Part shown: positions 43,145 through 50,526 of the stretch, one piece after another | Layout: the number at the start of each line of letters is the position of its first letter | Numbering within the stretch: the stretch's first letter is position 1 | Origin: RGIG5472 sp051867615 | GTDB taxonomy: Bacteria > Bacillota > Clostridia > Oscillospirales > Oscillospiraceae | Length of the DNA: 64,000 nucleotides | Direction: 5' to 3' | Assembly: GCA_051867615.1 (NCBI GenBank) | Contig: JBJDYU010000008.1 | Coordinates: 19,104 to 83,103, forward strand | Program-made: the position numbers and the translations under genes | The notes under the pieces: model-generated | Seen by the model: only the letters and a program-made list of their open reading frames with translations | Told to the model about the DNA's origin: nothing | Databases searched by the model: none

Positions 43145-43165
43145 ATGAGCCTCATCCGATTCTGA
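43145..43165 (+). CDS. Putative six-residue leader peptide MSLIRF
   Basis: ATG AGC CTC ATC CGA TTC TGA follows AAAGGAG (43126-43132) at 12 bases, a rather long spacing. The start codon and the Shine-Dalgarno flank both pair with the 3' part of the leader in the closed fold. Short leader peptides of this size control macrolide-resistance genes by drug-stalled ribosomes. Translation is not proven by sequence. Confidence 0.35.
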   Translation: MSLIRF

Positions 43166-43298
43166 GCCATCGCGTTGTGACAGGAACCAATCAGGTGCAT
43201 CCCGGCATGGGATGGGCCTTAGGATTCTGTGCGCGAAGCGGGCTTGGATAAGGATGCGAGCGAGGCGGCCCCTGGGTTCTCCGTGCTCATATTCTCTC

Positions 43299-43330
43299 CG
43301 CCTGTCTTCGCGTGAAGGCAGGCGTTTTTT
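43299..43330 (+). terminator. Intrinsic terminator inside the MFS leader
   Basis: An 11-bp stem, CGCCTGTCTTC (43299-43309) with GAAGGCAGGCG (43314-43324; one G-U pair), has a GCGT loop and T6. It lies between the promoter and the MFS gene, and no second promoter is evident behind it. Confidence 0.9.
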
Positions 43331-43416
43331 ACAGAAAGCCGCCGAAGGTATCTGCAACCGACGGATTGCCGGGGGACGCGCCCCGGCCGCGCAGATTCTG
43401 CGAGAGAGGAAGTTCT

Positions 43417-44688
43417 ATGAGCAAAACAAAACCCAATTCCCTGTGGACCTATGATTTTACCGTCATCACGCTGGGCAGCGTGGTGTCCATGGTGGGCGGC
43501 ACATTGTCCGGCTTTGCCATCAGTATCATGGTGCTGGACTACACCGGGTCCACTTTCCTATATGTGCTGTTCAATGTGTGCTACCAGCTGCCTATGCTGG
43601 TCTGCCCCCTGCTGGCAGGGCCGTATCTGGACCGGATGAGCCGAAAAAAGGTCATCTACCGGCTGGACTATCTGTCATCGGGCATATTCCTGCTGCTGTT
43701 TTTCCTGCTGCGGAGCGGGTGGTTCAGCTATCCCGTCATGCTGCTGGGCTGTATGCTGATCGGCGCCATCGACGGCGTCTACATCGTGGCTTATGACAGC
43801 TTTTATCCGAACCTCATCACCGAGGGAAATTACTCCCGGGCCTATTCCATCTCCAGTATGCTCTGGCCCATCGCGGCCATGACCACGCCCATCGCCGCCC
43901 TCATCTACGACCAGCTGGGGACAGTGACGCCCCTGTTTGCCTTCAACGCCCTGTGCTTTTTTACCGCCGCCTGCTTTGAGCGGACCATCCGTTATCGGGA
44001 GACCCATATGGATAAAGCCCCGCCCGCCGATGGGCTGGGGACCATCCGCCGGTTCCGGCGGGACTTCCGGGAGGGACTGGATTATATCGTCAGCGAGAAG
44101 GGCCTGCTGGTCATTGCGTTGTATTTTATGGTGTCCAGCTTTACCGGTACGGGCAGCGGCAGCCTGCACCTGCCCTTCTTCCGGAACAACGCTGCTCTGT
44201 TCGCCGCCTGGCCGGTGGCGGCGGTGACGCTGTACACCATCGTGTCCAACGCCTCGGTGGTGGGGCAGTTCACCGGAGGGCTGATCCACTACAAGGTGAA
44301 ATTCCCCAAGGAGAAAAAATTCGCCATCGCCCTCACTGTCTATGTGTCGCTCTCCCTGCTGGACGGAACGCTGCTGTACGCTCCTGTCCCGCTTATGGCG
44401 CTGATGTTCTTCGCCGAGGGCATCCTGGGCGTTACCTCCTATAACATCCGCATCGCCGCCACCCAATCCTACATACCGGATACCAAGCGGGGCCGGTTCA
44501 ACGGCACCTTCCAGATGCTGTGTTCTCTGGGCTCTATCGCCGGCTCCCTGACGGCGGGCGTTCTGGGCGAGTTCATGCCCGAGCGCCATGTGATCCTGCT
44601 GCTCAACGCCATTGGCCTGGCGTCGGTGTATCTGTTCATGTACCGGGGCCGGAAGCCCGTGGCGGCCATCTACAACCGGGATCTGTAA
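43417..44688 (+). CDS. MFS transporter (MFS_3 / macrolide-efflux-like)
   Basis: The 423-residue protein has about 12 hydrophobic segments, with the MFS loop motif GPYLDRMSRKKVIYRLD between helices 2 and 3 (about 64-80) and a second-half counterpart near PDTKRGRFNGTF. The architecture resembles Mef-type and enterobactin-exporter-type antiporters (MFS_3), which export macrolides or other small molecules. ATG at 43417 has AGAGAGGAAG upstream; a small hairpin CGCAG/CTGCG (43390-43402) abuts that site. The attenuator-like leader supports a drug-export role. Substrate not determinable. Confidence 0.85.
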   Translation: MSKTKPNSLWTYDFTVITLGSVVSMVGGTLSGFAISIMVLDYTGSTFLYVLFNVCYQLPMLVCPLLAGPYLDRMSRKKVIYRLDYLSSGIFLLLFFLLRSGWFSYPVMLLGCMLIGAIDGVYIVAYDSFYPNLITEGNYSRAYSISSMLWPIAAMTTPIAALIYDQLGTVTPLFAFNALCFFTAACFERTIRYRETHMDKAPPADGLGTIRRFRRDFREGLDYIVSEKGLLVIALYFMVSSFTGTGSGSLHLPFFRNNAALFAAWPVAAVTLYTIVSNASVVGQFTGGLIHYKVKFPKEKKFAIALTVYVSLSLLDGTLLYAPVPLMALMFFAEGILGVTSYNIRIAATQSYIPDTKRGRFNGTFQMLCSLGSIAGSLTAGVLGEFMPERHVILLLNAIGLASVYLFMYRGRKPVAAIYNRDL

Positions 44689-44742
44689 ACCGCGGGAACC
44701 GGGAGCCGGGCACGACCGGCAGGCGTAAAGGAGAAAAAAACT

Positions 44743-45288
44743 ATGGACATCCTGAAGACCGAGCGGCTGCTGCTGCGGCCCTGGCAGGAGGAGGACGCGG
44801 CGCGGCTGTACGAGCTGGCCCGGGACCCGGACGTGGGGCCCCGGGCCGGGTGGCCGCCCCATGTGAGCGTTGAGGACAGCCTGGGCATCATCCGCGGCGT
44901 GCTGGGCGCGCCGGAGACCTACGCGGTGGTCGGTAAGGAGAGCGGCCTCGCCGTGGGCAGCGTCGGCCTGAGCGAAACGGATGCGTGGCTCGAAGGACTG
45001 CCGGAGGATGCGCGGCAGCTGGAACTGGGGTACTGGATCGGCAGGCCGTACTGGGGCAGGGGCTACGCCCCGGAGGCCGCCCGCGCTATGCTTGCGCGCG
45101 GCTTTTCCGCCCTTGGCTGCGCCGCCGTCTGGTGTTCCCACTATGCTTTCAACGCCCAGTCCCGCCGGGTGATCGAAAAGTGCGGCTTTCACTACCGGCT
45201 GCACCGGGAGACGACGGACCTGCTGGGCGTGACCCATGACACATTGTTTTATGTCCTGACGCGAGAGGAGTGGCAGAGCCGTGACTGA
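44743..45288 (+). CDS. GNAT family N-acetyltransferase (RimJ/RimL-like)
   Basis: The 181-residue protein begins ILKTERLLLRPWQEEDAARLYELARDPDV, the classic Acetyltransf_3 start. ELGYWIGRPYWGRGYAPEAARAML is the acetyl-CoA binding motif A, and NAQSRRVIEKCGFHY the motif B. It acetylates an unknown protein N-terminus, amino acid or drug. AAAGGAG lies upstream. It sits behind the MFS gene and overlaps the next gene by 8 bases, so the three probably form one transcript. Confidence 0.9.
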   Translation: MDILKTERLLLRPWQEEDAARLYELARDPDVGPRAGWPPHVSVEDSLGIIRGVLGAPETYAVVGKESGLAVGSVGLSETDAWLEGLPEDARQLELGYWIGRPYWGRGYAPEAARAMLARGFSALGCAAVWCSHYAFNAQSRRVIEKCGFHYRLHRETTDLLGVTHDTLFYVLTREEWQSRD

Positions 45289-45922
45289 ATATCTTGTTCC
45301 CGCCGAAACCGCCGAAAGCGAATTTACCGAGAAGCGCTCCCGCTTCATCAGCCATATCTGGCGGGTGGAAAGCGAGGAGGAGGCCCGCGGCCGCATCGAG
45401 GAGATGAAAAAGCGCTACTACGACGCACGGCATAACTGCTGGTGCTACATCCTCCGGGAGGGGGGCGTGGTGCGCTACAGCGATGACGGCGAGCCCCAGG
45501 GCACCGCGGGCCAGCCCATGCTGAACGTGCTGCAGCGCCGGGAGGTCTACAACGTCTGCTGCGTGGTGACCCGCTATTTCGGCGGCGTGCTGCTGGGAGC
45601 GGGCGGCCTGACGAGAGCCTACACCCGTGGCGCGGCGGACGCTCTCGCGGCCTCGGGCGTGAGCCGGATGCGCCTTTTCGCGGAGACGGAGATCCCGGCG
45701 CCCTACGCCATGTTTGAGCGGGTGAAGCAGGAGCTGCTGCCCTTCGGCGCGGTGGTGACGGACGCCGCCTTCGGGGCGGAGGTGACGCTGCGGGCGCTGC
45801 TGCCGGCGGAGGCAGTGGAGCCGTTTCAGGCGCGGTTGACGGAGCTTTCCGCGGGAAAGCTGACCCTCCGGACGCTGGGGGAGGTCTTCTGTCCCGGCCC
45901 CAGGGAGGAAGTGGACGGCTGA
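45281..45922 (+). CDS. YigZ/IMPACT family protein
   Basis: The 213-residue protein has the UPF0029 N-terminal domain with KRSRFISHIWRVESEEEA and DARHNCWCYILREG, then DDGEPQGTAGQPMLNVLQ and VVTRYFGGVLLGAGGLTRAY, the family signatures, and a C-terminal DUF1949 domain. Eukaryotic IMPACT regulates Gcn2; the bacterial role is unclear, perhaps in translation. Start is GTG at 45281 overlapping the GNAT stop, with GAGAGGAG upstream. Confidence 0.93.
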   Translation: MTEYLVPAETAESEFTEKRSRFISHIWRVESEEEARGRIEEMKKRYYDARHNCWCYILREGGVVRYSDDGEPQGTAGQPMLNVLQRREVYNVCCVVTRYFGGVLLGAGGLTRAYTRGAADALAASGVSRMRLFAETEIPAPYAMFERVKQELLPFGAVVTDAAFGAEVTLRALLPAEAVEPFQARLTELSAGKLTLRTLGEVFCPGPREEVDG

Positions 45923-45974
45923 GGAGTGCGTGGACCGATGCGGCAAAAAATTTCAGAAAATTGCGAAAAAGGAC

Positions 45975-46003
45975 TTGCAATTTCAGCCAAGGGATGCTAA
46001 TAT
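45975..46003 (+). promoter_or_regulatory. Sigma-A promoter of tRNA-Arg
   Basis: TTGCAA (45975-45980) and TAATAT (45998-46003) have a 17-base spacer and end 22 bases before the tRNA. Confidence 0.75.
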
Positions 46004-46025
46004 ATAAAAGCTGTCGATGAGACAC

Positions 46026-46102
46026 GCGCCCTTAGCTCAGCTGGATAGAGCGTTTGGCTACGGACCAAAAGGCCGGGGGTTCGAATCCCTCAGGGCGTGC
46101 CA
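46026..46102 (+). tRNA. tRNA-Arg (anticodon ACG)
   Basis: A full cloverleaf of 77 bases with encoded CCA. Acceptor GCGCCCT pairs with AGGGCGT (first pair G-U); D arm AGCTCAGCTGGATAGAGC; anticodon stem TTTGG/CCAAA with loop CTACGGA giving anticodon ACG; T loop GGTTCGAATCC. The ACG anticodon, read as ICG after editing, decodes CGU/CGC/CGA. The foreign-looking region begins just downstream. Confidence 0.97.
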
Positions 46103-46103
46103 G

Positions 46104-46135
46104 AAACCCCGAATGCGTATGCATTCGGGGTTTTT
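46104..46135 (+). terminator. Intrinsic terminator after tRNA-Arg
   Basis: A 13-bp stem, AAACCCCGAATGC (46104-46116) with GCATTCGGGGTTT (46121-46133), has a GTAT loop and continuing T run. From 46137 to 46405 the sequence turns AT-rich and holds no recognisable gene. Confidence 0.92.
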
Positions 46136-46405
46136 GTTTATGCGGGTAGGGTGGATGCATCCGGATTTCTTTTTCATTTGCCGATCAGAAAATAGTTTGG
46201 GTAGGTAGTATAGTGCTACCTGCCATTTTGTTAGTCTTTATTCTTTGTTGATTTATAATTCTTGTTTACTGTTCATTGAAAATATGGTAGGATACATTCA
46301 AATAAAAATACGATGACCATAGGAGATGCAGGCGAATGGCCTTATGTTTCAGCAAGAGAAAAAATTTTACACACGATTTATTTGCATGATCATGGAGGTG
46401 TTTGT

Positions 46406-46951
46406 ATGATATGTATCAGACAAGCACAATCTTGTGATATAAAACAAATTGCTGAAATCAAAGTTGACGGTTGGAGAAGTGCATATAAAGGAATAATTGA
46501 TGATGAATTTTTGAATGCAATGTCAATATCAAAACAAATAGATAATATTCATAATTATTCCTTAGACACTATGTTTGTTGCTGAAAATGACAATGAAATA
46601 TTGGGGTTTTGCCGAATATATGACTATAGTGAGCCTGTATATGATGATAAAGAAATTGACTGTGAAATAAGAGAAATTTATGTTAAGCCAAATCTCAAAA
46701 GAATGGGAATCGGCAGTGAATTATTTCATTTTACCAAAGATTATTTCAGTCAAAACGGCAAAAGAAAATTATACTTGGGTTGTCTCAAAAATAATTACAG
46801 TGCAAGAAAATTTTATGAGAAAATGGGTGGAATTTCGACAAGTGGCAAAGAAATTGAAATTGGCGGAAAACTTTATCAAATAGTTGGTTTTATATATCAT
46901 TTGAATAACTCAATATGCCAAAGTTCCCCAATTCCTAATCAAAAAATATAG
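46406..46951 (+). CDS. GNAT family N-acetyltransferase, AT-rich
   Basis: The 181-residue protein starts MICIRQAQSCDIKQIAEIK and contains EIREIYVKPNLKRMGIGSEL, the acetyl-CoA motif A, and NNYSARKFYEKMGG, motif B. The coding sequence uses A/T-ending codons almost throughout and is about one third GC, quite unlike its neighbours, which indicates recent acquisition. ATG at 46406 has GGAGGTG 6 bases upstream; a longer frame from 46313 is not needed. Substrate unknown; resemblance to stress- or drug-related GNATs is only general. Confidence 0.88.
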   Translation: MICIRQAQSCDIKQIAEIKVDGWRSAYKGIIDDEFLNAMSISKQIDNIHNYSLDTMFVAENDNEILGFCRIYDYSEPVYDDKEIDCEIREIYVKPNLKRMGIGSELFHFTKDYFSQNGKRKLYLGCLKNNYSARKFYEKMGGISTSGKEIEIGGKLYQIVGFIYHLNNSICQSSPIPNQKI

Positions 46952-46976
46952 ATTTAGTTCAATAACGCCACGCAAG

Positions 46977-47012
46977 AAACCTCTTTTGTCTGTCAGGACG
47001 AGAGAGGTTTTT
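46977..47012 (+). terminator. Intrinsic terminator after the AT-rich GNAT gene
   Basis: AAACCTCT (46977-46984) pairs with AGAGGTTT (47003-47010), extended inward by TTTGTC with GACGAG (G-U pairs), loop TGTCAG, and a T5 run to 47012. Confidence 0.88.
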
Positions 47013-47071
47013 CGTGTTATCGGCAGTGAAATCTGGAGGCGAAAATTCATTTTCTTTTTACAAATTAAATA

Positions 47072-47124
47072 TTGACCAACCGGTCTATTTTTTCTATACT
47101 ATAAATTGACCATTCGGTCTATTT
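47072..47124 (+). promoter_or_regulatory. Promoter with two TetR operators upstream of the TetR-MATE pair
   Basis: Two near-identical 19-base copies, TTGACCAACCGGTCTATTT (47072-47090) and TTGACCATTCGGTCTATTT (47106-47124), each contain the palindrome GACC-N4-GGTC. The first copy supplies the -35 box TTGACC (47072-47077); TATACT (47095-47100) follows after 17 bases, and the second copy lies just past the -10 and ends at the Shine-Dalgarno site. Binding of the encoded TetR protein would block RNA polymerase, so autoregulation is very likely. Confidence 0.85.
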
Positions 47125-47136
47125 GTGGAGGCATAT

Positions 47137-47742
47137 ATGAAACGGGAAGAAAAAAATCAGCAGACAAAGCGCCGCATTCTGGATGGTGCGCTGTCCGAGT
47201 TTTCTCAGCAGGGTTATGGAGCAGGCTCGATCAACGCGATCTGTTCTGCGCAAGGCATTTCCAAAGGGATCATTTATCATTATTTTTCGTCGAAGGATGA
47301 TCTGTTTTTGGCCTGCGTGGATGAATGCTTCCGGCGGCTCACCGCTTACCTTGACAGGAGTATGCAGACAGTCACGGGAAATGTGGAGCAGCAGCTGGAA
47401 GGCTATTTTGCAGCCAGGCTGTCTTTCTTTACGGAACATCCGGTCTATCAGAGAATTTTCTGCGAAGCCGTGCTTACACCGCCGGCTCACCTACGGGAAG
47501 AAGTCCAAAAATGCAAAAAATCCTTTGATGCTTTGAATCTTCAGATCCTGGAGCGCATATTGGATCCGATTCAGTTACGGCCTCAGATAACGCGGGAAGA
47601 AGTCGTTGAAACTTTTCAGGAGTTTCAGGATTATATCAACGCGCAATATCAAACCATAGCGTTTGAAGCGCATGAAAAAAGATGCCGGAGAGTTATGCAG
47701 GTTTTGCTCTACGGCGTTATCGATAGAAGGGAGCAGGTGTGA
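47137..47742 (+). CDS. TetR/AcrR family transcriptional regulator
   Basis: The 201-residue repressor has the N-terminal helix-turn-helix TKRRILDGALSEFSQQGYGA and GISKGIIYHYFSSKDDLF (residues about 8-53) and a helical ligand-binding domain with several cysteines. ATG at 47137 follows GGAGG; a GTG at 47125 overlaps that site. Two operator copies lie directly upstream. The MATE gene overlaps its stop, so the protein most likely represses itself and the pump until a transported compound binds. Confidence 0.93.
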   Translation: MKREEKNQQTKRRILDGALSEFSQQGYGAGSINAICSAQGISKGIIYHYFSSKDDLFLACVDECFRRLTAYLDRSMQTVTGNVEQQLEGYFAARLSFFTEHPVYQRIFCEAVLTPPAHLREEVQKCKKSFDALNLQILERILDPIQLRPQITREEVVETFQEFQDYINAQYQTIAFEAHEKRCRRVMQVLLYGVIDRREQV

Positions 47743-49124
47743 TGGCGGACGAACAAAAGTCGATCTCTGTTTTGGGAAGTATGGCGCCCTCTAAGGCGAT
47801 CATAAAGCTGGCCGTGCCGGCAACGCTGGCGCTGCTGGCTAAAGCGGTCTATAACCTGGTCGACACGGCGTATATCGGTATGCTGGATTCCGATATAGCG
47901 CTTACCGCGGTTGGCGTTACGGTGCCGCTGCTGCTGATCATGGTATCTATCGAAAACATCTTTGCTGCCGGAGCAGCCGTCCTGGCCGGACGCCAGCTTG
48001 GCTCAAAAAATGCAGAGGAAGCAAGCCGCACGGTTACAACAATCATCGGTTTGTCGGTGATCCTCGGCATTCTGCTGTGTGCCGGCGGGATCATTTTTAT
48101 CGAACCGCTGATGCGGGCGTTCGGCGCGTCGGAGGCTTCGCTTCCGCTGGCAAAGGACTACGCATTCTGGATGTTTATAGCCGCTTTGGCGAATCTTCCG
48201 GCGCAAAGCATGAACTGCGCCGCAAGAGCTGAATCCTCCGTGAAAGTTTCCTCCGTTGCCGTCATTACCGGCGCCCTGCTCAACGTGCTCCTGGATCCGG
48301 TTTTTATGTTTGAATGGGGCCTGGATATGGGCGTGGCAGGCGCTTCCCTTGCCACTACGATCTCACAGTTTGTTACATTCTTTATCCTGACATGGTTCTA
48401 TCTCAGTGGGCGGTCTGTCATCAAAATAAAAGCGAAGGCTTTTCGGCCAAGCTGGGACCTTATCAAAACAGTTGCGCTGATCGGGATCCCGACCGCCGTT
48501 ATTCAGATCTGCCTGTCCGTAGCGGCGTCCCTGACAAATATTGTGGCGGCTTCTCTACCGCAATCCGATGAGATCATCGCGGCCTACGGTGTCGTACAGC
48601 GGCTTGTACTGATCGGATGCTATGTGATCATGGGATTTATGCAGGGCTATCAGCCCGTGGCAGCCTATGCCTTTGGCGCCAGAGACGAGGAAAGATTCCA
48701 TCAATCGGTGCGCTTTGCCTTGAAAGGCGCTCTGCTTTTGACCGTGCTTGTGGCGGCTGCGTATATCATTCTGGCGAAGCCCCTGATACTGTTTTTTAAT
48801 GAGAATCCGGTCATTGTGGATTACGGCAGATGGCTGCTGATCTCGCAGATGGTTCTGTATCCGGCGTTCGGACTTTGCTACATGATGACGATCACCTATC
48901 AGACGATTGGGGGTTCAAAGTACGGCCTGTTCCTTTCCGTCATACGTCAGGGATTGTTTTATGTTCCCTTTATTCTGACCCTGCCCAGGTTTTTGGGTGT
49001 GAAGGGTATTTACTTTTCACAGCCTGCCGCGGATGTCTTAACGATCCTGGTGTGCCTGCTGTCCATTCGTTCCATGAAGCAGCTGGCGACAAAAAATATG
49101 GCAGCTCATGCGGACAACCATTGA
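47742..49124 (+). CDS. MATE family efflux transporter
   Basis: The 460-residue protein has 12 transmembrane helices in two halves, starting LAVPATLALLAKAVYNLVDTAYIGML, the MATE N-terminal signature, with the second half opening IGIPTAVIQICLSVAASLTNIVAA. It is closest in pattern to the DinF/MepA-type branch, driven by Na+ or H+. ATG at 47742 has AAGGGAG 7 bases upstream; a GTG at 47739 is an alternative. GC content is lower than the flanking core. It presumably exports drugs or cationic metabolites under TetR control. Confidence 0.93.
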   Translation: MADEQKSISVLGSMAPSKAIIKLAVPATLALLAKAVYNLVDTAYIGMLDSDIALTAVGVTVPLLLIMVSIENIFAAGAAVLAGRQLGSKNAEEASRTVTTIIGLSVILGILLCAGGIIFIEPLMRAFGASEASLPLAKDYAFWMFIAALANLPAQSMNCAARAESSVKVSSVAVITGALLNVLLDPVFMFEWGLDMGVAGASLATTISQFVTFFILTWFYLSGRSVIKIKAKAFRPSWDLIKTVALIGIPTAVIQICLSVAASLTNIVAASLPQSDEIIAAYGVVQRLVLIGCYVIMGFMQGYQPVAAYAFGARDEERFHQSVRFALKGALLLTVLVAAAYIILAKPLILFFNENPVIVDYGRWLLISQMVLYPAFGLCYMMTITYQTIGGSKYGLFLSVIRQGLFYVPFILTLPRFLGVKGIYFSQPAADVLTILVCLLSIRSMKQLATKNMAAHADNH

Positions 49125-49153
49125 CCCGGCATCTCCGTTTACTAATTCTTATG

Positions 49154-49192
49154 CAAAGCTCCCGAATGCGCAGGCAGTCGGGAGCTTTGTTT
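49154..49192 (+). terminator. Intrinsic terminator after the MATE gene
   Basis: A perfect 12-bp stem, CAAAGCTCCCGA (49154-49165) with TCGGGAGCTTTG (49178-49189), has a 12-base loop and short T run. It marks the end of the atypical segment. Confidence 0.85.
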
Positions 49193-49215
49193 ATTCTGCC
49201 GCGCGTTTTCCGCAC

Positions 49216-49244
49216 TTGCCACGGCCCGCAAACTGTGATACACT
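49216..49244 (+). promoter_or_regulatory. Sigma-A promoter of the DivIVA-like gene
   Basis: TTGCCA (49216-49221) and TACACT (49239-49244) have a 17-base spacer. Confidence 0.65.
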
Positions 49245-49272
49245 GATGAAAAGACAGATGCGAGGTGGGAAA

Positions 49273-49917
49273 ATGGGCAATCATGTTTTGAAGGGCACGT
49301 TGTTCGGCGGCTTCAAGCGCAGCGACGTCATGGACTATATCGAGCGTTCCGCCAGGGAGAATGACGAGGCGCTTTCCAGGCTGCGCCAGGAGATGGAGAC
49401 GCTGCGCCGGGAGCGCGACGAGCTTTCCGGGGAGCGGGCGGCTTTGCTGGAAAAGAGCGGCCGTCTGGATGCTGTGACAGAGGAAAAGGACGCGCTCACA
49501 GAGGAGGTCATCGCCCTTCGCACGGACAAGGCCGCGGCGGAGCAGGAGATCGCCGCCCTTCACGCGGAGGTGGAGACGCTCCGGCCCGAGGCGGAGGAGT
49601 ACCGGAAGATCAAGGCCCAGCTCAGCGAGATCCAGATCGAGGCCTGCCGCCGTGCCAACGAGCTGGAGGAGAGCACGCGCCAGCGCATGAAGGAGCTGGA
49701 GGACGCCACCTACGAGCGCCTGCGGGGCCTGAAGGAGGATTGCCGCGCCACCTATGACGAGGCCTTCATCACCCGCTATCCCGCCGTGTTCGACGAGCTG
49801 GACCGTCTGCTGGCCCGTGAGGAAGCGGAGGAGGAAGCTGCGCCCTGCGCCGGGAGTGGTTGCGAAGAAGCCGGATGCGGGGAAGGCTGCTGTGAAGCGG
49901 AAGCGACGCCTGTATAA
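49273..49917 (+). CDS. DivIVA-like coiled-coil protein
   Basis: The 214-residue protein has a short N-terminal part (GTLFGGFKRSDVMDYIERSA) that resembles the membrane-curvature motif region of DivIVA/GpsB proteins, then a long coiled coil (about 30-175) rich in Glu, Leu, Arg and Ala. The C-terminus is acidic and ends in a cysteine-rich tail (CAGSGC, CGEGCC; six Cys in about 20 residues), which is unusual for DivIVA. A polar-marker or septum scaffold role is inferred. ATG at 49273 follows GAGGTGGG. Confidence 0.7.
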   Translation: MGNHVLKGTLFGGFKRSDVMDYIERSARENDEALSRLRQEMETLRRERDELSGERAALLEKSGRLDAVTEEKDALTEEVIALRTDKAAAEQEIAALHAEVETLRPEAEEYRKIKAQLSEIQIEACRRANELEESTRQRMKELEDATYERLRGLKEDCRATYDEAFITRYPAVFDELDRLLAREEAEEEAAPCAGSGCEEAGCGEGCCEAEATPV

Positions 49918-49929
49918 AGCGAACTACAG

Positions 49930-49960
49930 GGCGGACCGGTCTCCAGTCCGCCGCGCTTTT
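49930..49960 (+). terminator. Intrinsic terminator after the DivIVA-like gene
   Basis: GGCGGAC (49930-49936) pairs with GTCCGCC (49946-49952), with outer AAAGCG/CGCTTT pairing and T4. Confidence 0.65.
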
Positions 49961-49989
49961 GTATATGAATAGGGAAAGGGGAGAGGACG

Positions 49990-50433
49990 GTGAAGCTGCG
50001 AAAATGCTTCTGGTCCGTTGCGGCGCTGCTGCTTCTGGCGCTGGCGGCGCTCTATCTGCTGCTTGCCTGGCGCAGTTTGCCCCAGCAGGTACCGGGCCAC
50101 TATAACAGCGCGGGGGAGATCACCCGCTGGGGGAGCAAGGGGGAGCTTTGGGTCCTGCCCTGCGTGGGACTGCTCCTGTTTCTCCTGCTCCACGGCGCGG
50201 AGTGGCTGGCCCTGTACATTGGGCGCGGCATGACGCCCGCCGTGGCGCTGTGCCTCACGGATATGCTGGGGGCCACGAAGCTGCTGCTGGCGGCGGATTT
50301 CGCCTTTCTCACGGTGAACGGCGCCCTGGCGCGGCCGCTGCCCCGCTGGTTCACACCTGCGTTCCTGACCCTGTTCTATGGGAGCCTGCTTTTTTTCATC
50401 GTCCGGCTCATTCTGGCGGCACGGCGGAGATAA
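49990..50433 (+). CDS. DUF1648 domain membrane protein
   Basis: The 147-residue protein has four hydrophobic segments (about 8-27, 54-74, 80-105, 118-142). Between the first two lies LPQQVPGHYNSAGEITRWGSK, the DUF1648 motif also found at the N-terminus of SdpI-type immunity proteins. It lacks the C-terminal SdpI part. Start is GTG at 49990 with GGGGAGAGG upstream. Function unknown. Confidence 0.8.
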   Translation: MKLRKCFWSVAALLLLALAALYLLLAWRSLPQQVPGHYNSAGEITRWGSKGELWVLPCVGLLLFLLLHGAEWLALYIGRGMTPAVALCLTDMLGATKLLLAADFAFLTVNGALARPLPRWFTPAFLTLFYGSLLFFIVRLILAARRR

Positions 50434-50438
50434 AACTG

Positions 50439-50474
50439 AAAAATCCCCTGATGCGTTGCATCAGGGGATTTTTT
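50439..50474. terminator. Bidirectional intrinsic terminator between convergent genes
   Basis: AAAAATCCCCTGATGC (from 50439) pairs with GCATCAGGGGATTTTT (50458-50473) around a GTT loop. T-runs exist on both strands, so it can end the DUF1648 transcript (plus) and the asnA transcript (minus). Confidence 0.92.
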
Positions 50475-50526
50475 ATCGCATCAGGGAATTTTTGCTATGC
50501 AAAAGCATATCAAAAATGGAATGTGC

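Larger units (their letters stand above)
43115..43330 (+). promoter_or_regulatory. Structured leader RNA / transcription attenuator before the MFS exporter
   Basis: The ~215-base RNA folds into a long rod. Pairings read from sequence: 43130-43135 with 43291-43296, 43145-43150 with 43285-43290, 43183-43188 with 43275-43280, 43192-43195 with 43271-43274, and hairpin CATCCC/GGGATG (43198-43214). It ends in an intrinsic terminator (43299-43330). An alternative pairing, CGCG (43171-43174) with 43309-43312 and GACAGG (43179-43184) with CCTGTC (43301-43306), would break the terminator stem. A short leader reading frame lies in the first arm. This fits a translation-sensing attenuator. A free-standing 6S-like RNA is the main alternative. 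It matches no riboswitch consensus I recognise. Confidence 0.55.

Noticed and set aside
43109..43330. Known metabolite riboswitch upstream of the MFS gene
   Set aside because: No consensus I recognise (SAM, glycine, guanidine, preQ1, ZTP, c-di-GMP, manganese or others) is present in the leader.
46026..49250. Integrative element with tRNA-Arg as attachment site
   Set aside because: No integrase gene and no direct repeat of the tRNA 3' end (GGTTCGAATCCCTCAGGG) were found downstream, so only a composition anomaly is reported.
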